This document shows, piece by piece, positions 1 through 8,529 of a stretch of 64,000 nt of DNA (position 1 is its first letter; each line of letters starts with the position of its first letter). The DNA is taken from contig CANREV010000009.1 in the NCBI GenBank assembly GCA_947629645.1, positions 1 to 64,000 of the forward strand, written 5' to 3'. The position numbers were made by a program, and so were the translations under genes. The DNA comes from an uncultured Acetatifactor sp. (GTDB taxonomy: Bacteria; Bacillota; Clostridia; Lachnospirales; Lachnospiraceae). The notes below the pieces were generated by a model. It was not told the DNA's origin. It saw only the letters and a list, made by a program, of their open reading frames with translations, and ran no database searches.

Positions 1-103
1 TTCCAGAGGTAAGTTTACCACACTTGAGACATTTTCTCTTGTGGTTTATTAAGACATTATCATAAATGACTTATAAACCTTGGAAAGAATTTGAAAAAAA
101 TAG

Positions 104-131
104 TTGACGATATTGAGATTTGTGTTATAAT
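104..131 (+). promoter_or_regulatory. Sigma-A type promoter of rpsU
   Basis: TTGACG at 104-109 and a perfect TATAAT at 126-131 are separated by 16 bases. The start of rpsU lies about 90 bases downstream. The bases before it (1-103) are AT-rich and show no gene. Confidence 0.75.
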
Positions 132-223
132 ATTCAGTGTGTATGCGGTAGTGTGAATCGCAGTACATAATATTAACCCAATCAGTCATGTTGCTTGAGG
201 GACTGAAGGGAGGTCGGGTAGAG

Positions 224-400
224 ATGTCGAACGTAATCGTAAAAGAAAACGAAACTTTGGATAGCGCGCTTCGCCGTTTTAAGAGAAGCTGTGCAAAGGC
301 TGGTATTCAGCAGGAGATTCGTAAGAGAGAGCATTACGAGAAACCCAGCGTAAGACGCAAGAAAAAGTCTGAAGCTGCAAGAAAGCGTAAATATAACTAA
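224..400 (+). CDS. rpsU: 30S ribosomal protein S21
   Basis: A 58-residue basic protein of the small ribosomal subunit. The sequence begins [20 protein letters not shown] and ends in the Arg/Lys-rich tail [13 protein letters not shown], which is the normal S21 pattern and length. The ORF track starts 12 codons earlier at 188, but the ribosome site GGGAGGT at 209-215 sits correctly for the ATG at 224 and the family starts at MSNV, so 224 is preferred. It stands alone between its own promoter and a terminator. In the family S21 helps mRNA base-pairing during initiation. The assignment is close to certain. Confidence 0.96.
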   Translation: MSNVIVKENETLDSALRRFKRSCAKAGIQQEIRKREHYEKPSVRRKKKSEAARKRKYN

Positions 401-408
401 TTCAGGCA

Positions 409-445
409 AAATCCCCGATCTGTTCGGATCGGGGATTTCCTTTTG
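409..445 (+). terminator. Intrinsic terminator after rpsU
   Basis: A perfect 12-bp stem (AAATCCCCGATC at 409-420 and its complement at 427-438) with a 6-base loop is followed by a short T-rich stretch. It lies 8 bases after the rpsU stop. Confidence 0.85.
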
Positions 446-636
446 ACGAAAAAGATCATGCCGGGCCTGGTTTGCTGCAAGCCGGAAATTCCGCGTGATC
501 CTATCATACAGCTTTTGCTGTTTCGCGTTAATGTATGTCAAACGGCCCGCTGGGATCCTGAAATAAGAATGCAAGTCATAAAACCTGCCGTGTCCCCATA
601 TCCTTATAGAAAAAGAATATGAGGTGCGGTATTTTT

Positions 637-1803
637 ATGGGAAGGATAAAACGCGGGGCTGCTTTGTTCCTTTCGGCGTTTCTTTGGATATTGCCAGCGG
701 CAACAGCCGGGGCGGAAGTCAATATCAACATATCATCGCCTTCCGTCATTCTCATTGAGAGCTCCACCGGTCAGGTGATCTACGAGCAAAACGCCACAGA
801 GCACAGAAGTCCGGCAAGCATTACTAAAATTATGACGCTGCTGCTTGCCTTTGAAGCATTGGAAGAGGGAAAGATCAGTCTGGACGATCAGGTGCTGACC
901 AGTGAACATGCCAGTTCCATGGGCGGATCGCAGGTTTTTCTGGCGGAAGGGGAGATTCAGACACTGGACACCATGCTCAAATGTATTGCCGTTGCTTCGG
1001 GAAACGATGCCAGTGTAGCGGTGGCGGAACATATCGCAGGCAGCGAGGAAGCCTTTGTGGACATGATGAACGCAAAGGCGGCTGAATTGGGAATGCTGGA
1101 TACCCATTTTGAAGACTGCTGCGGTCTTTCTGATTCGGACGATCACTATTCCTGTGCCAGAGATGTAGCTATCATGTCAAGGGAACTGACCACCAAATAT
1201 CCGGAGGTGTTTCATTATACGCAGATCTGGATGGAGGATATCACTCACGAGACGAAGCAGGGCACATCAACGTTTACCCTGAGCAGCACCAATAAGCTGT
1301 TAAAGCAATATCAGTGGGCTACCGGATTAAAAACCGGTTCCACCAGTAAGGCAAAATACTGTCTGTCCGCTACAGCTACCAGAGACGGAATCGATCTGAT
1401 TGCGGTGATCATGGGCGCGCCCGATTATAAGGCGAGGTTTCAGGATGCGCAGACGCTTTTGACTTACGGGTTTAGTATCTGCGATCTCTACATAGATGAA
1501 AATACCGATGCGCCTGAGCCCGCGGCGATAGAGGGTGGCGTGGAAGATACAGTTTCCCTGAGATATCAGGGCGAGTTCCGGTATCTGGATACCGCGGGAA
1601 GTGATCTAAGCAAGGTGGAGAAAACGATCCAGCTGCCGGAGACGATAAAGGCGCCTGTTGCCGAGGGCGCTATAGCGGGGCAGGCAAAATATACGCTGGA
1701 CGGCAAAGAACTTGGCAGCGTACCCATTCTGTATGACGAGACGGTGGAAAGAGCGGGATACGGAGATTACTTTAAAAAAGTGGTGGGATATTTCCTGCTC
1801 TGA
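637..1803 (+). CDS. D-alanyl-D-alanine carboxypeptidase (peptidase S11, PBP5/DacF-like)
   Basis: A 388-residue exported low-molecular-weight penicillin-binding protein. It should trim the terminal D-Ala from peptidoglycan pentapeptides outside the membrane. The three active-site motifs are visible: SITK near residue 61, SGN near 121 and KTG near 231. A hydrophobic signal peptide (ALFLSAFLWILPAATAGA) is at the N terminus and the C-terminal part matches the beta-rich PBP5_C region, ending in a short amphipathic tail. The start at 637 is chosen over 619 because GAGGTG at 621-626 is correctly spaced for it. A second carboxypeptidase of the same family lies at 4290, on the far side of scpAB. The two are diverged, not recent duplicates. 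Which DacA/B/F subtype this is cannot be fixed by eye. Confidence 0.9.
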   Translation: MGRIKRGAALFLSAFLWILPAATAGAEVNINISSPSVILIESSTGQVIYEQNATEHRSPASITKIMTLLLAFEALEEGKISLDDQVLTSEHASSMGGSQVFLAEGEIQTLDTMLKCIAVASGNDASVAVAEHIAGSEEAFVDMMNAKAAELGMLDTHFEDCCGLSDSDDHYSCARDVAIMSRELTTKYPEVFHYTQIWMEDITHETKQGTSTFTLSSTNKLLKQYQWATGLKTGSTSKAKYCLSATATRDGIDLIAVIMGAPDYKARFQDAQTLLTYGFSICDLYIDENTDAPEPAAIEGGVEDTVSLRYQGEFRYLDTAGSDLSKVEKTIQLPETIKAPVAEGAIAGQAKYTLDGKELGSVPILYDETVERAGYGDYFKKVVGYFLL

Positions 1804-1812
1804 TGCTATAAT
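1804..1812 (+). promoter_or_regulatory. Possible extended -10 promoter for the metallophosphoesterase
   Basis: TGCTATAAT directly after the stop of the carboxypeptidase is an extended -10 match. No convincing -35 is seen 16-18 bases upstream, so this is tentative. Confidence 0.4.
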
Positions 1813-1878
1813 GAAAAGGCGGAATGGTTCGCGCAAAGGGCGTGCTGTTCCCAAATTCAGATACCGGCGGGAGAAACG

Positions 1879-2760
1879 ATGATTGATGTGATGATTGCAA
1901 TAACATGTGTACTTTTTATCGCTTGCCTATGGTTTATGCTGTATGACAGCAATCGTTTTGTGGTCAGAACACATGAGATAACAGATGAAAGAGTCCGCAA
2001 GCCGCTGCGTGCAGTAGTGCTTGCGGATTTACATAACAAACGTTACGGAAGAAACAATGAAAAGCTTTTAGAGGCCATTGACAACTGCCATCCCGACTGT
2101 ATTTTCATAGCGGGCGATATGCTTACCGCCAAGCCGGGCGAGAGTATGGACGTTGCGCTTGGAGTGCTGAAAACACTGGCGGGGAAGTATCCGGTCTATT
2201 ACGGAAACGGCAATCATGAGCACCGATTGAAATTGTATCCGCAAAAATACGGCGATATGGCGGTGCGGTATGAGGAGGCTTTGCGGAAACTGGGGATAGA
2301 GCCTCTTATCAATTCTCATGTTTCTCTGCCGGAGCATGGTGTTGTCATATATGGCGCGCAGATAGACAAATTTTATTATAAGAGGCTGAAGGTGCAGCAT
2401 ATGGAGCCGGACTATCTGACAAGCCTTTTGGGAAATCCCGAACCGGATAAGTATACGGTGCTGCTTGCCCACAATCCTGACTATGCGCCCCAATATGCGG
2501 AGTGGGGGGCTGATCTGACGCTGTCGGGGCATGTCCACGGAGGCGTGGTCAGGGTGCCTTTCTGGGGCAGGGGCGTTGTATCCCCCAATATTCGTTTTTT
2601 CCCCCGGTATGATGGAGGGATTTTTCGGGAAAAAGAACGGCTGATACTGGTGAGCAGGGGACTGGGAATGCATACCATTCCTTTTCGGCTGTTTAATCCG
2701 GCGGAATTGTGGGTGGTGGATCTAAAGCCTCAGTCCGCAAAAAGTATCTCCAATGTCTGA
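1879..2760 (+). CDS. Membrane-anchored calcineurin-like metallophosphoesterase
   Basis: A 293-residue protein with one N-terminal membrane segment (residues about 3-20) followed by a calcineurin-like phosphoesterase domain. The two-metal site motifs are visible in order: ADLHN, AGDM, GNGNHE and SGHVHGG. This arrangement resembles the YaeI/YkuE group, some of which act on lipid-linked or phosphodiester substrates at the membrane; the substrate here is unknown. The ribosome site CGGGAGAAA precedes the ATG. The gene lies between the carboxypeptidase and scpA, and its own weak promoter is possible. The family call is firm and the substrate is open. Confidence 0.85.
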   Translation: MIDVMIAITCVLFIACLWFMLYDSNRFVVRTHEITDERVRKPLRAVVLADLHNKRYGRNNEKLLEAIDNCHPDCIFIAGDMLTAKPGESMDVALGVLKTLAGKYPVYYGNGNHEHRLKLYPQKYGDMAVRYEEALRKLGIEPLINSHVSLPEHGVVIYGAQIDKFYYKRLKVQHMEPDYLTSLLGNPEPDKYTVLLAHNPDYAPQYAEWGADLTLSGHVHGGVVRVPFWGRGVVSPNIRFFPRYDGGIFREKERLILVSRGLGMHTIPFRLFNPAELWVVDLKPQSAKSISNV

Positions 2761-2803
2761 CGCCTGCGGCAAAAAGCCGCAGATACAGAATGTATGTTCC
2801 TGC

Positions 2804-2832
2804 TTGCAATGAATGGAAAAAGCCGTTAAAAT
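2804..2832 (+). promoter_or_regulatory. Promoter of scpA-scpB
   Basis: TTGCAA at 2804-2809 and TAAAAT at 2827-2832 are separated by exactly 17 bases, 35 bases before the scpA start. A CTGCGGC/GCCGCAG hairpin at 2764-2782 just upstream has no T tract and may only partly end the upstream transcript. Confidence 0.65.
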
Positions 2833-2866
2833 TATGGGCGGTAAGGAAAGAAGGGTGCTGTGAAAG

Positions 2867-3628
2867 ATGGCGATATCCGTAAAGCTTGAAGTTTTTGAGG
2901 GTCCCCTGGATCTGCTGCTTCATCTGATAGATAAAAACAAAGTAGATATATATGATATTCCCATTGTGGAGATCACGGAGCAATATCTGGACTATATCAG
3001 GCAGATGGAAGAGAGCGACATGAATGTGATGAGCGAGTTTCTGGTCATGGCTGCCACGCTGCTTGACATTAAATGCCGCATGCTCCTTCCCAAGGAAGTC
3101 AACGAGGAGGGGGAGGAGGAAGACCCCAGAGCCGAGTTGGTGCAAAAACTCTTGGAGTACAAGATGTATAAGTACATGTCCTTTGAACTGCGGGACCGAC
3201 AGGTGGATGCCGAAAGGAATCTGTATCGGGAGCAGCATCTGCCCGAGGAGGTTGCTTCCTACAGACAACCCGTCAACTACGAGGAACTGGTGGGGGACAT
3301 GACGTTGAACAAACTCCACGAAATTTTTAAGTCCGTTGTCCGTAAACAGGAGGACAAGATCGATCCTATCCGGAGTCAGTACGGCAATATCGAAAAGGAT
3401 GAGATCGATATGGACGTCAAGATGCTGTATGTGGAGGCTTACGCAAAAGAACACGGCAGATTCAGTTTCCGTCAGCTTCTGGAAAAACAGTCCAGCAGGA
3501 TGGAGATTATCGTCACTTTCCTGATCATACTGGAATTGATGAAAACCGGAAAAATCACTATCGTTCAGGAAAATATTTTTGATGATATTATCATCACCGC
3601 CAGACAGAGCGATAAGGCCAGCGCCTGA
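2867..3628 (+). CDS. scpA: Segregation and condensation protein A
   Basis: A 253-residue kleisin subunit of the bacterial Smc-ScpAB condensin. The N terminus carries the family signature VFEGPLDLLLHLIDKNKVDIYDIPI, followed by the helical Smc-neck-binding region and a C-terminal winged helix (about residues 175-245). It bridges Smc heads and binds the ScpB dimer during chromosome segregation in the cytoplasm. scpB follows after 18 bases, the usual pairing in Firmicutes. The length matches the family. Confidence 0.95.
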   Translation: MAISVKLEVFEGPLDLLLHLIDKNKVDIYDIPIVEITEQYLDYIRQMEESDMNVMSEFLVMAATLLDIKCRMLLPKEVNEEGEEEDPRAELVQKLLEYKMYKYMSFELRDRQVDAERNLYREQHLPEEVASYRQPVNYEELVGDMTLNKLHEIFKSVVRKQEDKIDPIRSQYGNIEKDEIDMDVKMLYVEAYAKEHGRFSFRQLLEKQSSRMEIIVTFLIILELMKTGKITIVQENIFDDIIITARQSDKASA

Positions 3629-3646
3629 CGAGAAGGGTATGGGAAA

Positions 3647-4216
3647 ATGGACAGAAAAAAAGCGAAAGCAGTCTTGGAAGCGGTGCTGTTTGCCATGGGC
3701 GAATCCGTGGAAATCAGCAGACTTGCCGCTGTGATAGAAGAGGATGTAAAGACTACAAAAGAAATTTTGGGTGAAATGGAAAAAGAGTATGCAAAAGCGG
3801 AACGGGGAATCCTGCTTGCCAGATTTGACGATTCCGTACAGCTTTGTACTAAGACAGATTTGTATGAATATCTGATCAAAATTGCAAAAGCACCCAGAAA
3901 AATGACGCTGACAGATACGGTGCTGGAGACTCTTTCCATCATTGCGTACAAGCAGCCCGTCACCAGAGCGGAGATCGAGCGGGTAAGAGGGGTCAGCTGC
4001 GACCATGCCATCAATAAACTGCTGGAGTATGACCTTATCATGGAGCTGGGACGGCTGGACGCACCGGGAAAACCTCTTTTGTTTGGCACTACGGAACAGT
4101 TTTTGCGTTCTTTCGGCGTAGGCAGTCTGGAGGAACTGCCCGAGCTAAACCCCGTGCAGTTTGAAGAGTTCAAACAGCAGGCGGAGGCGGAAGTGCAGCT
4201 TCAGCTTGACGTGTGA
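3647..4216 (+). CDS. scpB: Segregation and condensation protein B
   Basis: A 189-residue protein with two winged-helix domains, typical of ScpB. Recognisable stretches are AVLEAVLFAMGESVEISRLA near the start and ETLSIIAYKQPVTRAEIERVRGV in the second domain. It dimerises and binds ScpA in the Smc complex. It is co-transcribed with scpA, which ends 18 bases upstream. The acidic, Gln/Glu-rich tail after residue 160 is normal for the family. Confidence 0.95.
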   Translation: MDRKKAKAVLEAVLFAMGESVEISRLAAVIEEDVKTTKEILGEMEKEYAKAERGILLARFDDSVQLCTKTDLYEYLIKIAKAPRKMTLTDTVLETLSIIAYKQPVTRAEIERVRGVSCDHAINKLLEYDLIMELGRLDAPGKPLLFGTTEQFLRSFGVGSLEELPELNPVQFEEFKQQAEAEVQLQLDV

Positions 4217-4289
4217 CGACATAAAAATGACACATAGGACATAGAAACAGCCTCATATATTATTAAAAATCCCAAAGAAGTGAGAGTGG

Positions 4290-5660
4290 ATGAAAAAAAG
4301 TGTAGGAGGCTTTTTTGCTGCCCTGATTCTGGGGCTGTCGTGCCCTGTGACGGCGCTTGGGGCAAATCAGGAAGACGTAAGTCCCGCGAAGGAGATTTCT
4401 TTGTATGCCACGGCGGCTGCGCTGATAGACGGGGATTCCGGAAGAGTACTGTATGGGAAAAATGCGGATACGCCTATGGCGATGGCCAGTACCACCAAAA
4501 TTATGACGTGCATACAGGTGCTGGAGAATGCCGATCCTGACGAGATGCTGACGGTGTCATCTTACGCCGCAGGCATGCCGAAAGTAAAATTATACATAAA
4601 GCAGGGAGAGCAGTACCGGGTCGGCGATCTGCTCTATTCCCTGATGCTGGAATCCCACAATGACGCGGCGGTGGCGCTGGCGGAACATGTGGGACGCAAA
4701 TATCTGCCGGAGGAACTGCAAAATAAGCCGGCATCGGAATATACTGCCAAGGAGAGCAAAATGGCCGTTGCGGCTTTCGCATCGTTGATGAATCAAAAGG
4801 CATCTGAACTGGGATGCGAGAATACCTGGTTCATCACGCCAAACGGGCTGGACGCGGAAGAGGCGGTTACGCTTCCGGACGGCAGCATCCAGACGAAGCA
4901 GCACTGCACCACGGCGGCGGAGCTGGCGAGGATTATGGCGTACTGTATCCGCAAGTCCCCGCAGAAAGAGAGATTCCTTGAGATCACGAGGACGGAAAAT
5001 TATAGTTTTTCCGCCAACGGACGCAGCTTTTCTTGTGCCAACCACAACGCGTTTCTGAATATGATGAGCGGAGCGTTAAGCGGTAAAACGGGATTTACCA
5101 ACAAGGCGGGCTATTGCTATGTAGGGGCCTTAGAGAGGGATGGAAAGACTTTTGTGGTAGCGCTTTTAGCCTGTGGATGGCCAGACAACAAGAACTACAA
5201 ATGGAGCGATACCAGAAAACTGATGGAATACGGGCTGGAACATTACTCCTACAGAAGTTTTCTGGAGGAAGGCGTGCGGTTTGACGAAAGGAAGCTGCTC
5301 CCTGTTCCCGTGCGAAACGGCAGGACGGATATACTGGGACGGATGGCATACACCGGTATACAGCTCAAGGCGCAGCCTGAGGAAGGGGAAGAAAAAGCGG
5401 ATGCCTTAAGCGGCGGGGCTTTTGGGGAAATGAGGATGGGACTTTTGCTTCGGGAGGATGAGGAGATCCGGGTAGAGTACAGCTGGGAGGACAGCCTGGA
5501 AGCGCCGGTGGAGCAAGGTACCAAGGTGGGCAGCGTCCGCTATATCGTAGACGATACGGTTTATCTGGAGGAGGACATCGTGACGGTTGACAGCGTGGAG
5601 CGCATCGATTTTACCTGGTGCATGGAACAGATCCTGGACCGTTTTTTGGTGCGTCGGTAG
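4290..5660 (+). CDS. D-alanyl-D-alanine carboxypeptidase (peptidase S11, DacF/DacB-like)
   Basis: A 456-residue exported penicillin-binding protein of the S11 family. A signal peptide (GGFFAALILGLSCPVTALGA) is followed by STTK near residue 67, SHN near 121 (in place of the commoner SGN) and KTG near 265. The PBP5_C-like domain follows, and the C terminus (CMEQILDRFLVRR) could be an amphipathic membrane anchor. It should remove terminal D-Ala from peptidoglycan. It follows scpB by about 70 bases, a location also used for dac genes near scpAB in other spore-forming Firmicutes, so a sporulation role is possible but not shown. Confidence 0.9.
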   Translation: MKKSVGGFFAALILGLSCPVTALGANQEDVSPAKEISLYATAAALIDGDSGRVLYGKNADTPMAMASTTKIMTCIQVLENADPDEMLTVSSYAAGMPKVKLYIKQGEQYRVGDLLYSLMLESHNDAAVALAEHVGRKYLPEELQNKPASEYTAKESKMAVAAFASLMNQKASELGCENTWFITPNGLDAEEAVTLPDGSIQTKQHCTTAAELARIMAYCIRKSPQKERFLEITRTENYSFSANGRSFSCANHNAFLNMMSGALSGKTGFTNKAGYCYVGALERDGKTFVVALLACGWPDNKNYKWSDTRKLMEYGLEHYSYRSFLEEGVRFDERKLLPVPVRNGRTDILGRMAYTGIQLKAQPEEGEEKADALSGGAFGEMRMGLLLREDEEIRVEYSWEDSLEAPVEQGTKVGSVRYIVDDTVYLEEDIVTVDSVERIDFTWCMEQILDRFLVRR

Positions 5661-5682
5661 AAACAGAATGGAAATCCTGTCA

Positions 5683-5720
5683 AAAAAATGCAATTCGTTC
5701 TTTGCGAGTTGCTTTTTTTG
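5683..5720 (+). terminator. Intrinsic terminator after the second carboxypeptidase
   Basis: An A tract, an 8-bp stem (GCAATTCG with CGAGTTGC, one G-T pair) and seven T residues form a standard terminator. It overlaps the -35 box of the next promoter. Confidence 0.75.
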
Positions 5721-5729
5721 TGGTATACT
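5702..5729 (+). promoter_or_regulatory. Promoter of the decarboxylase operon
   Basis: TTGCGA at 5702-5707 and TATACT at 5724-5729 have 16-base spacing, and TG one base before the -10 makes it an extended -10. The -35 lies inside the preceding terminator hairpin. The leader to the first gene is about 80 bases. Confidence 0.65.
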
Positions 5730-5815
5730 GCTATAGACAAATTCATCATGGGGCTGTGTGCGCTCCTGATGCTGAGTTGTTTGTATTTATCTATTATAAA
5801 CGGAGGACTGAAAGC

Positions 5816-7246
5816 ATGAGTACTACTTCAAAAGCGAGTCAAAGAATTGCTGCTTTACTCGATGACAACAGTTTCGTTGAAATCGGCGGGCTTGTGACGG
5901 CAAGATCCACGGATTTCAATATGAAACCAAATGATACTCCCTCTGACGGCTGTATCACCGGCTATGGAGTGATCAACGGTAATCTTGTGTATGTCTACAG
6001 TCAGGACGCTTCCGTGATGAACGGCAGCGTGGGCGAGATGCACGCAAAAAAGATCGCTAATCTCTATGATCTGGCTATGAAGACAGGGGCGCCTGTCATC
6101 GGCCTGATTGATTCCGCCGGCCTGAGACTGCAGGAGGCTACGGATGCGCTGAATGCATTCGGGTCTATCTATATGAAGCAGACGCTGGCTTCCGGTGTGA
6201 TCCCACAGATTACTGCCATTCTTGGAACCTGCGGCGGTGGACTTGCTCTGTTCCCCACGCTGACGGATTTTACTTTTATGGAAGAGAAGAGCGCAAAACT
6301 GTTTGTCAATGCGCCTAACGCATTGGACGGCAACACCACTGCAAAGTGCGATTGTGCTTCCGCCTCATTTCAGGCAAAAGAGAGCGGCATTGTGGATGTT
6401 GCAGCTGATGAAGCGACTATCCTTGCAAAGATCAGGGAGCTGATCGGTTTCCTGCCTTCTAACAATGCGGAGGGCAGCGACATGGCGGAGTGCACTGATG
6501 ACCTGAACAGAGTCGCTCCCGAATTGGCAAACTGTGTGGGAGATACTTCCATCGCACTTTCTATTCTTGCGGATGACAACGACTTTTTTGAGGTGAAAGC
6601 CGGTTATGCCAGGGATATGGTGACAGGATTTATGAGACTGGACGGCGTGACGGTAGGCGCCCTGGCAAACCGCAGTGAGATCTGTGACGAGACGGGCAAA
6701 GTCGCAGAGAAGATGGATGCGGTCCTTTCACCTGAAGGATGCGAGAAAGCGGCCGGTTTCGTGGCATTCTGCGATGCTTTCGACATCCCCGTGCTGTCTT
6801 TGACCAATGTAAAGGGTTATCAGGCTACGGTGTGTGCCGAGAAGCAGATCGCAAAGGCTGCGGCTAAGCTTACTTACGCATTTGCGAGCGCCACTGTTCC
6901 CAAGGTGAACGTGATCCTGGGCAAGGCTCTCGGCACGGCGGGCATTGTGATGAATTCCAAAGCTATCGGCGCCGATATCACCATAGCCTGGCCCGATGCG
7001 GAAATCGGCACTATGGACGGCAAACTGGCGGCAAAGATCATGTATGAAGGACAGGGCGCCGATGTGATCAACGAGAAGGCAGCCGAGTATGACGCTCAGA
7101 AACTCAGCGTGGGCAGCGCTGCAAGGAGAGGATATGTGGATCAGATCGTAGAGGCGGCCGATACCAGAAAATATGTGATCGGCGCTTTTGAAATGCTCTT
7201 TAGCAAGAGCGAGGACCGTCCCGCAAAAAAGCATGGAACAGTATAG
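5816..7246 (+). CDS. Acyl-CoA carboxyltransferase / methylmalonyl-CoA decarboxylase alpha-like subunit
   Basis: A 476-residue carboxyltransferase of the acetyl/propionyl-CoA carboxylase type, with two crotonase-like halves. Visible signatures include PVIGLIDSAGLRLQEA with a GTCGGGLALFPTLTDF stretch in the first half, and FVAFCDAFDIPVLSLTNVKGY with LGKALGTAGIVMNSKAIGAD in the second. It would transfer carboxyl groups between biotin and a CoA ester. The start at 5816 has the ribosome site CGGAGGAC; the track start at 5618 lies inside the previous gene. It leads an operon with a biotin carrier and an OadB-type Na+ pump, so a decarboxylase role is likelier than a carboxylase role. It is shorter than the roughly 510 residues of classical MmdA. 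The true CoA substrate is not evident. Confidence 0.85.
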   Translation: MSTTSKASQRIAALLDDNSFVEIGGLVTARSTDFNMKPNDTPSDGCITGYGVINGNLVYVYSQDASVMNGSVGEMHAKKIANLYDLAMKTGAPVIGLIDSAGLRLQEATDALNAFGSIYMKQTLASGVIPQITAILGTCGGGLALFPTLTDFTFMEEKSAKLFVNAPNALDGNTTAKCDCASASFQAKESGIVDVAADEATILAKIRELIGFLPSNNAEGSDMAECTDDLNRVAPELANCVGDTSIALSILADDNDFFEVKAGYARDMVTGFMRLDGVTVGALANRSEICDETGKVAEKMDAVLSPEGCEKAAGFVAFCDAFDIPVLSLTNVKGYQATVCAEKQIAKAAAKLTYAFASATVPKVNVILGKALGTAGIVMNSKAIGADITIAWPDAEIGTMDGKLAAKIMYEGQGADVINEKAAEYDAQKLSVGSAARRGYVDQIVEAADTRKYVIGAFEMLFSKSEDRPAKKHGTV

Positions 7247-7262
7247 AAAGGGTGATTATAGC

Positions 7263-8054
7263 ATGAAGAAATTTTTGACATTAATCTGTATGATTGCCTG
7301 TATCTTTGGGCTGACCGCCTGCCAGTCTGAGGAAAAACTGTCGGAGTATGAGCAGTGGAAACTTGATTATGCGAAACAGAGCGCGACTCAGAACATCATT
7401 CCCCTGTTCACGTCTTACATGGATGACGAGATGGCCGTTTCTCTTGATATCTATACTCTGGATGAGATCACTTATATCATGGGCAGTGAAAACCAGATAA
7501 ATATTACGGGCTATGTGACGAAAAACGGTATTGAGTCCTTTCATTCCGCCAAGGATTCCACAGGAAAAATTCTGGAGATCATCGATACTACGGCTGAAAT
7601 AGACGATGATACGATCATTGTGGAGGCGACCGTCAGGGGTGAGAAGAAAGATGCGATAGCAGAGGTAATCTTTTCTAACGATATGTTTATGGATATTGAG
7701 TCCGTTTCGCTCAATCCCGTATCCGGCATGGGCGAACTGATGACGAAGGCGGCTCTTAACACGGCGATCGGTATGGGGACTGTGTTCGTTGTCCTGATTT
7801 TGATCAGCCTGATCATTTCGCTGCTTGGCCTGATCCCTGCTCTTCAGGCTAAGATGGCAGGGAAAAAGGAGCCTGCACGGACCGGGGCGGACAATGCGGC
7901 AGCGCAGATCACCGCTCAGGAGGAACAGGCGGACGAGATGGACGAGACGGATGACTTAGAGCTGGCAGCCGTGATCGCGGCTGCGGTTGCCGCCAGCGAG
8001 GGGGCAGCTTCCACGGACGGTTTTGTAGTCCGCTCTATCCGCAGAAGAGCGTAG
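7263..8054 (+). CDS. OadG-like gamma subunit, lipoprotein form
   Basis: A 263-residue membrane protein. The N terminus is a lipoprotein signal (KFLTLICMIACIFGLTACQ, lipobox LTAC). A DUF3887-like or otherwise unassigned extracytoplasmic region follows (residues 25-155). Then comes a membrane segment (MGTVFVVLILISLIISLLGLIPAL) with the usual OadG small-subunit look, and an acidic Ala-rich cytoplasmic tail. It would hold the decarboxylase together at the membrane. OadG proteins are normally about 80-120 residues, so the external lipoprotein domain is an addition. The start at 7263 follows AAAGGGTGA; the longer ORF from 7188 overlaps the upstream gene. Its position between the carboxyltransferase and biotin carrier supports the role. 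Confidence 0.75.
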   Translation: MKKFLTLICMIACIFGLTACQSEEKLSEYEQWKLDYAKQSATQNIIPLFTSYMDDEMAVSLDIYTLDEITYIMGSENQINITGYVTKNGIESFHSAKDSTGKILEIIDTTAEIDDDTIIVEATVRGEKKDAIAEVIFSNDMFMDIESVSLNPVSGMGELMTKAALNTAIGMGTVFVVLILISLIISLLGLIPALQAKMAGKKEPARTGADNAAAQITAQEEQADEMDETDDLELAAVIAAAVAASEGAASTDGFVVRSIRRRA

Positions 8055-8118
8055 CGCATAAAGATTCACAGACAAAAATCAATATATTGGGCCGCAAAAG
8101 CGGCAGATGGAGGAAAAA

Positions 8119-8490
8119 ATGAAAAATTATACCATTACCGTAAACGGAAATGTATATGACGTAACCGTAGAAGAGGGCGCGTCCACAAATGCTCCCGCAG
8201 CAGCAAAGGCGCCTGCAGCTCCCAAGGCAGCCCCTAAGGCGGCTCCCGCAGCAGCTCCCAAGGCAGCCGGCGCAGGCAGCATCAAGATTGAGGCCGGTGC
8301 GGCAGGAAAGGTATTTAAGATCGAGAAAAAGGTTGGCGATGCCGTAAAGAAGGGCGATGCGGTCGTTATCGTTGAGGCTATGAAGATGGAGATCCCCGTT
8401 GTGGCTCCCCAGGATGGCACTGTAGCAAGTATTGACGTGGCTGTTGGTGATGCGATCGAGGCAGGAGCGGTTCTGGCAACATTGAACTAA
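8119..8490 (+). CDS. Biotin carboxyl carrier subunit of the decarboxylase
   Basis: A 123-residue biotinyl protein. A short N-terminal region (MKNYTITVNGNVYDVTVEE) leads into an Ala/Pro-rich flexible linker (residues about 25-55). The biotinyl domain with the acceptor lysine in EAMKMEIPV follows, at about residue 92. It shuttles the carboxyl group from the carboxyltransferase to the membrane beta subunit. GGAGG at 8109-8113 fits the ATG at 8119 and not the track start at 8107. It is the only biotin carrier in an operon with two carboxyltransferases. Confidence 0.92.
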   Translation: MKNYTITVNGNVYDVTVEEGASTNAPAAAKAPAAPKAAPKAAPAAAPKAAGAGSIKIEAGAAGKVFKIEKKVGDAVKKGDAVVIVEAMKMEIPVVAPQDGTVASIDVAVGDAIEAGAVLATLN

Positions 8491-8529
8491 TCGTTACTGC
8501 ACTGCAAGAAAACAACAGGAGGTCAACAA

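Noticed and set aside
2693-4006. 437-residue ORF on the minus strand across scpA and scpB
   Set aside because: It is antisense to two certain genes, has no family features and its composition is that of a codon shadow.
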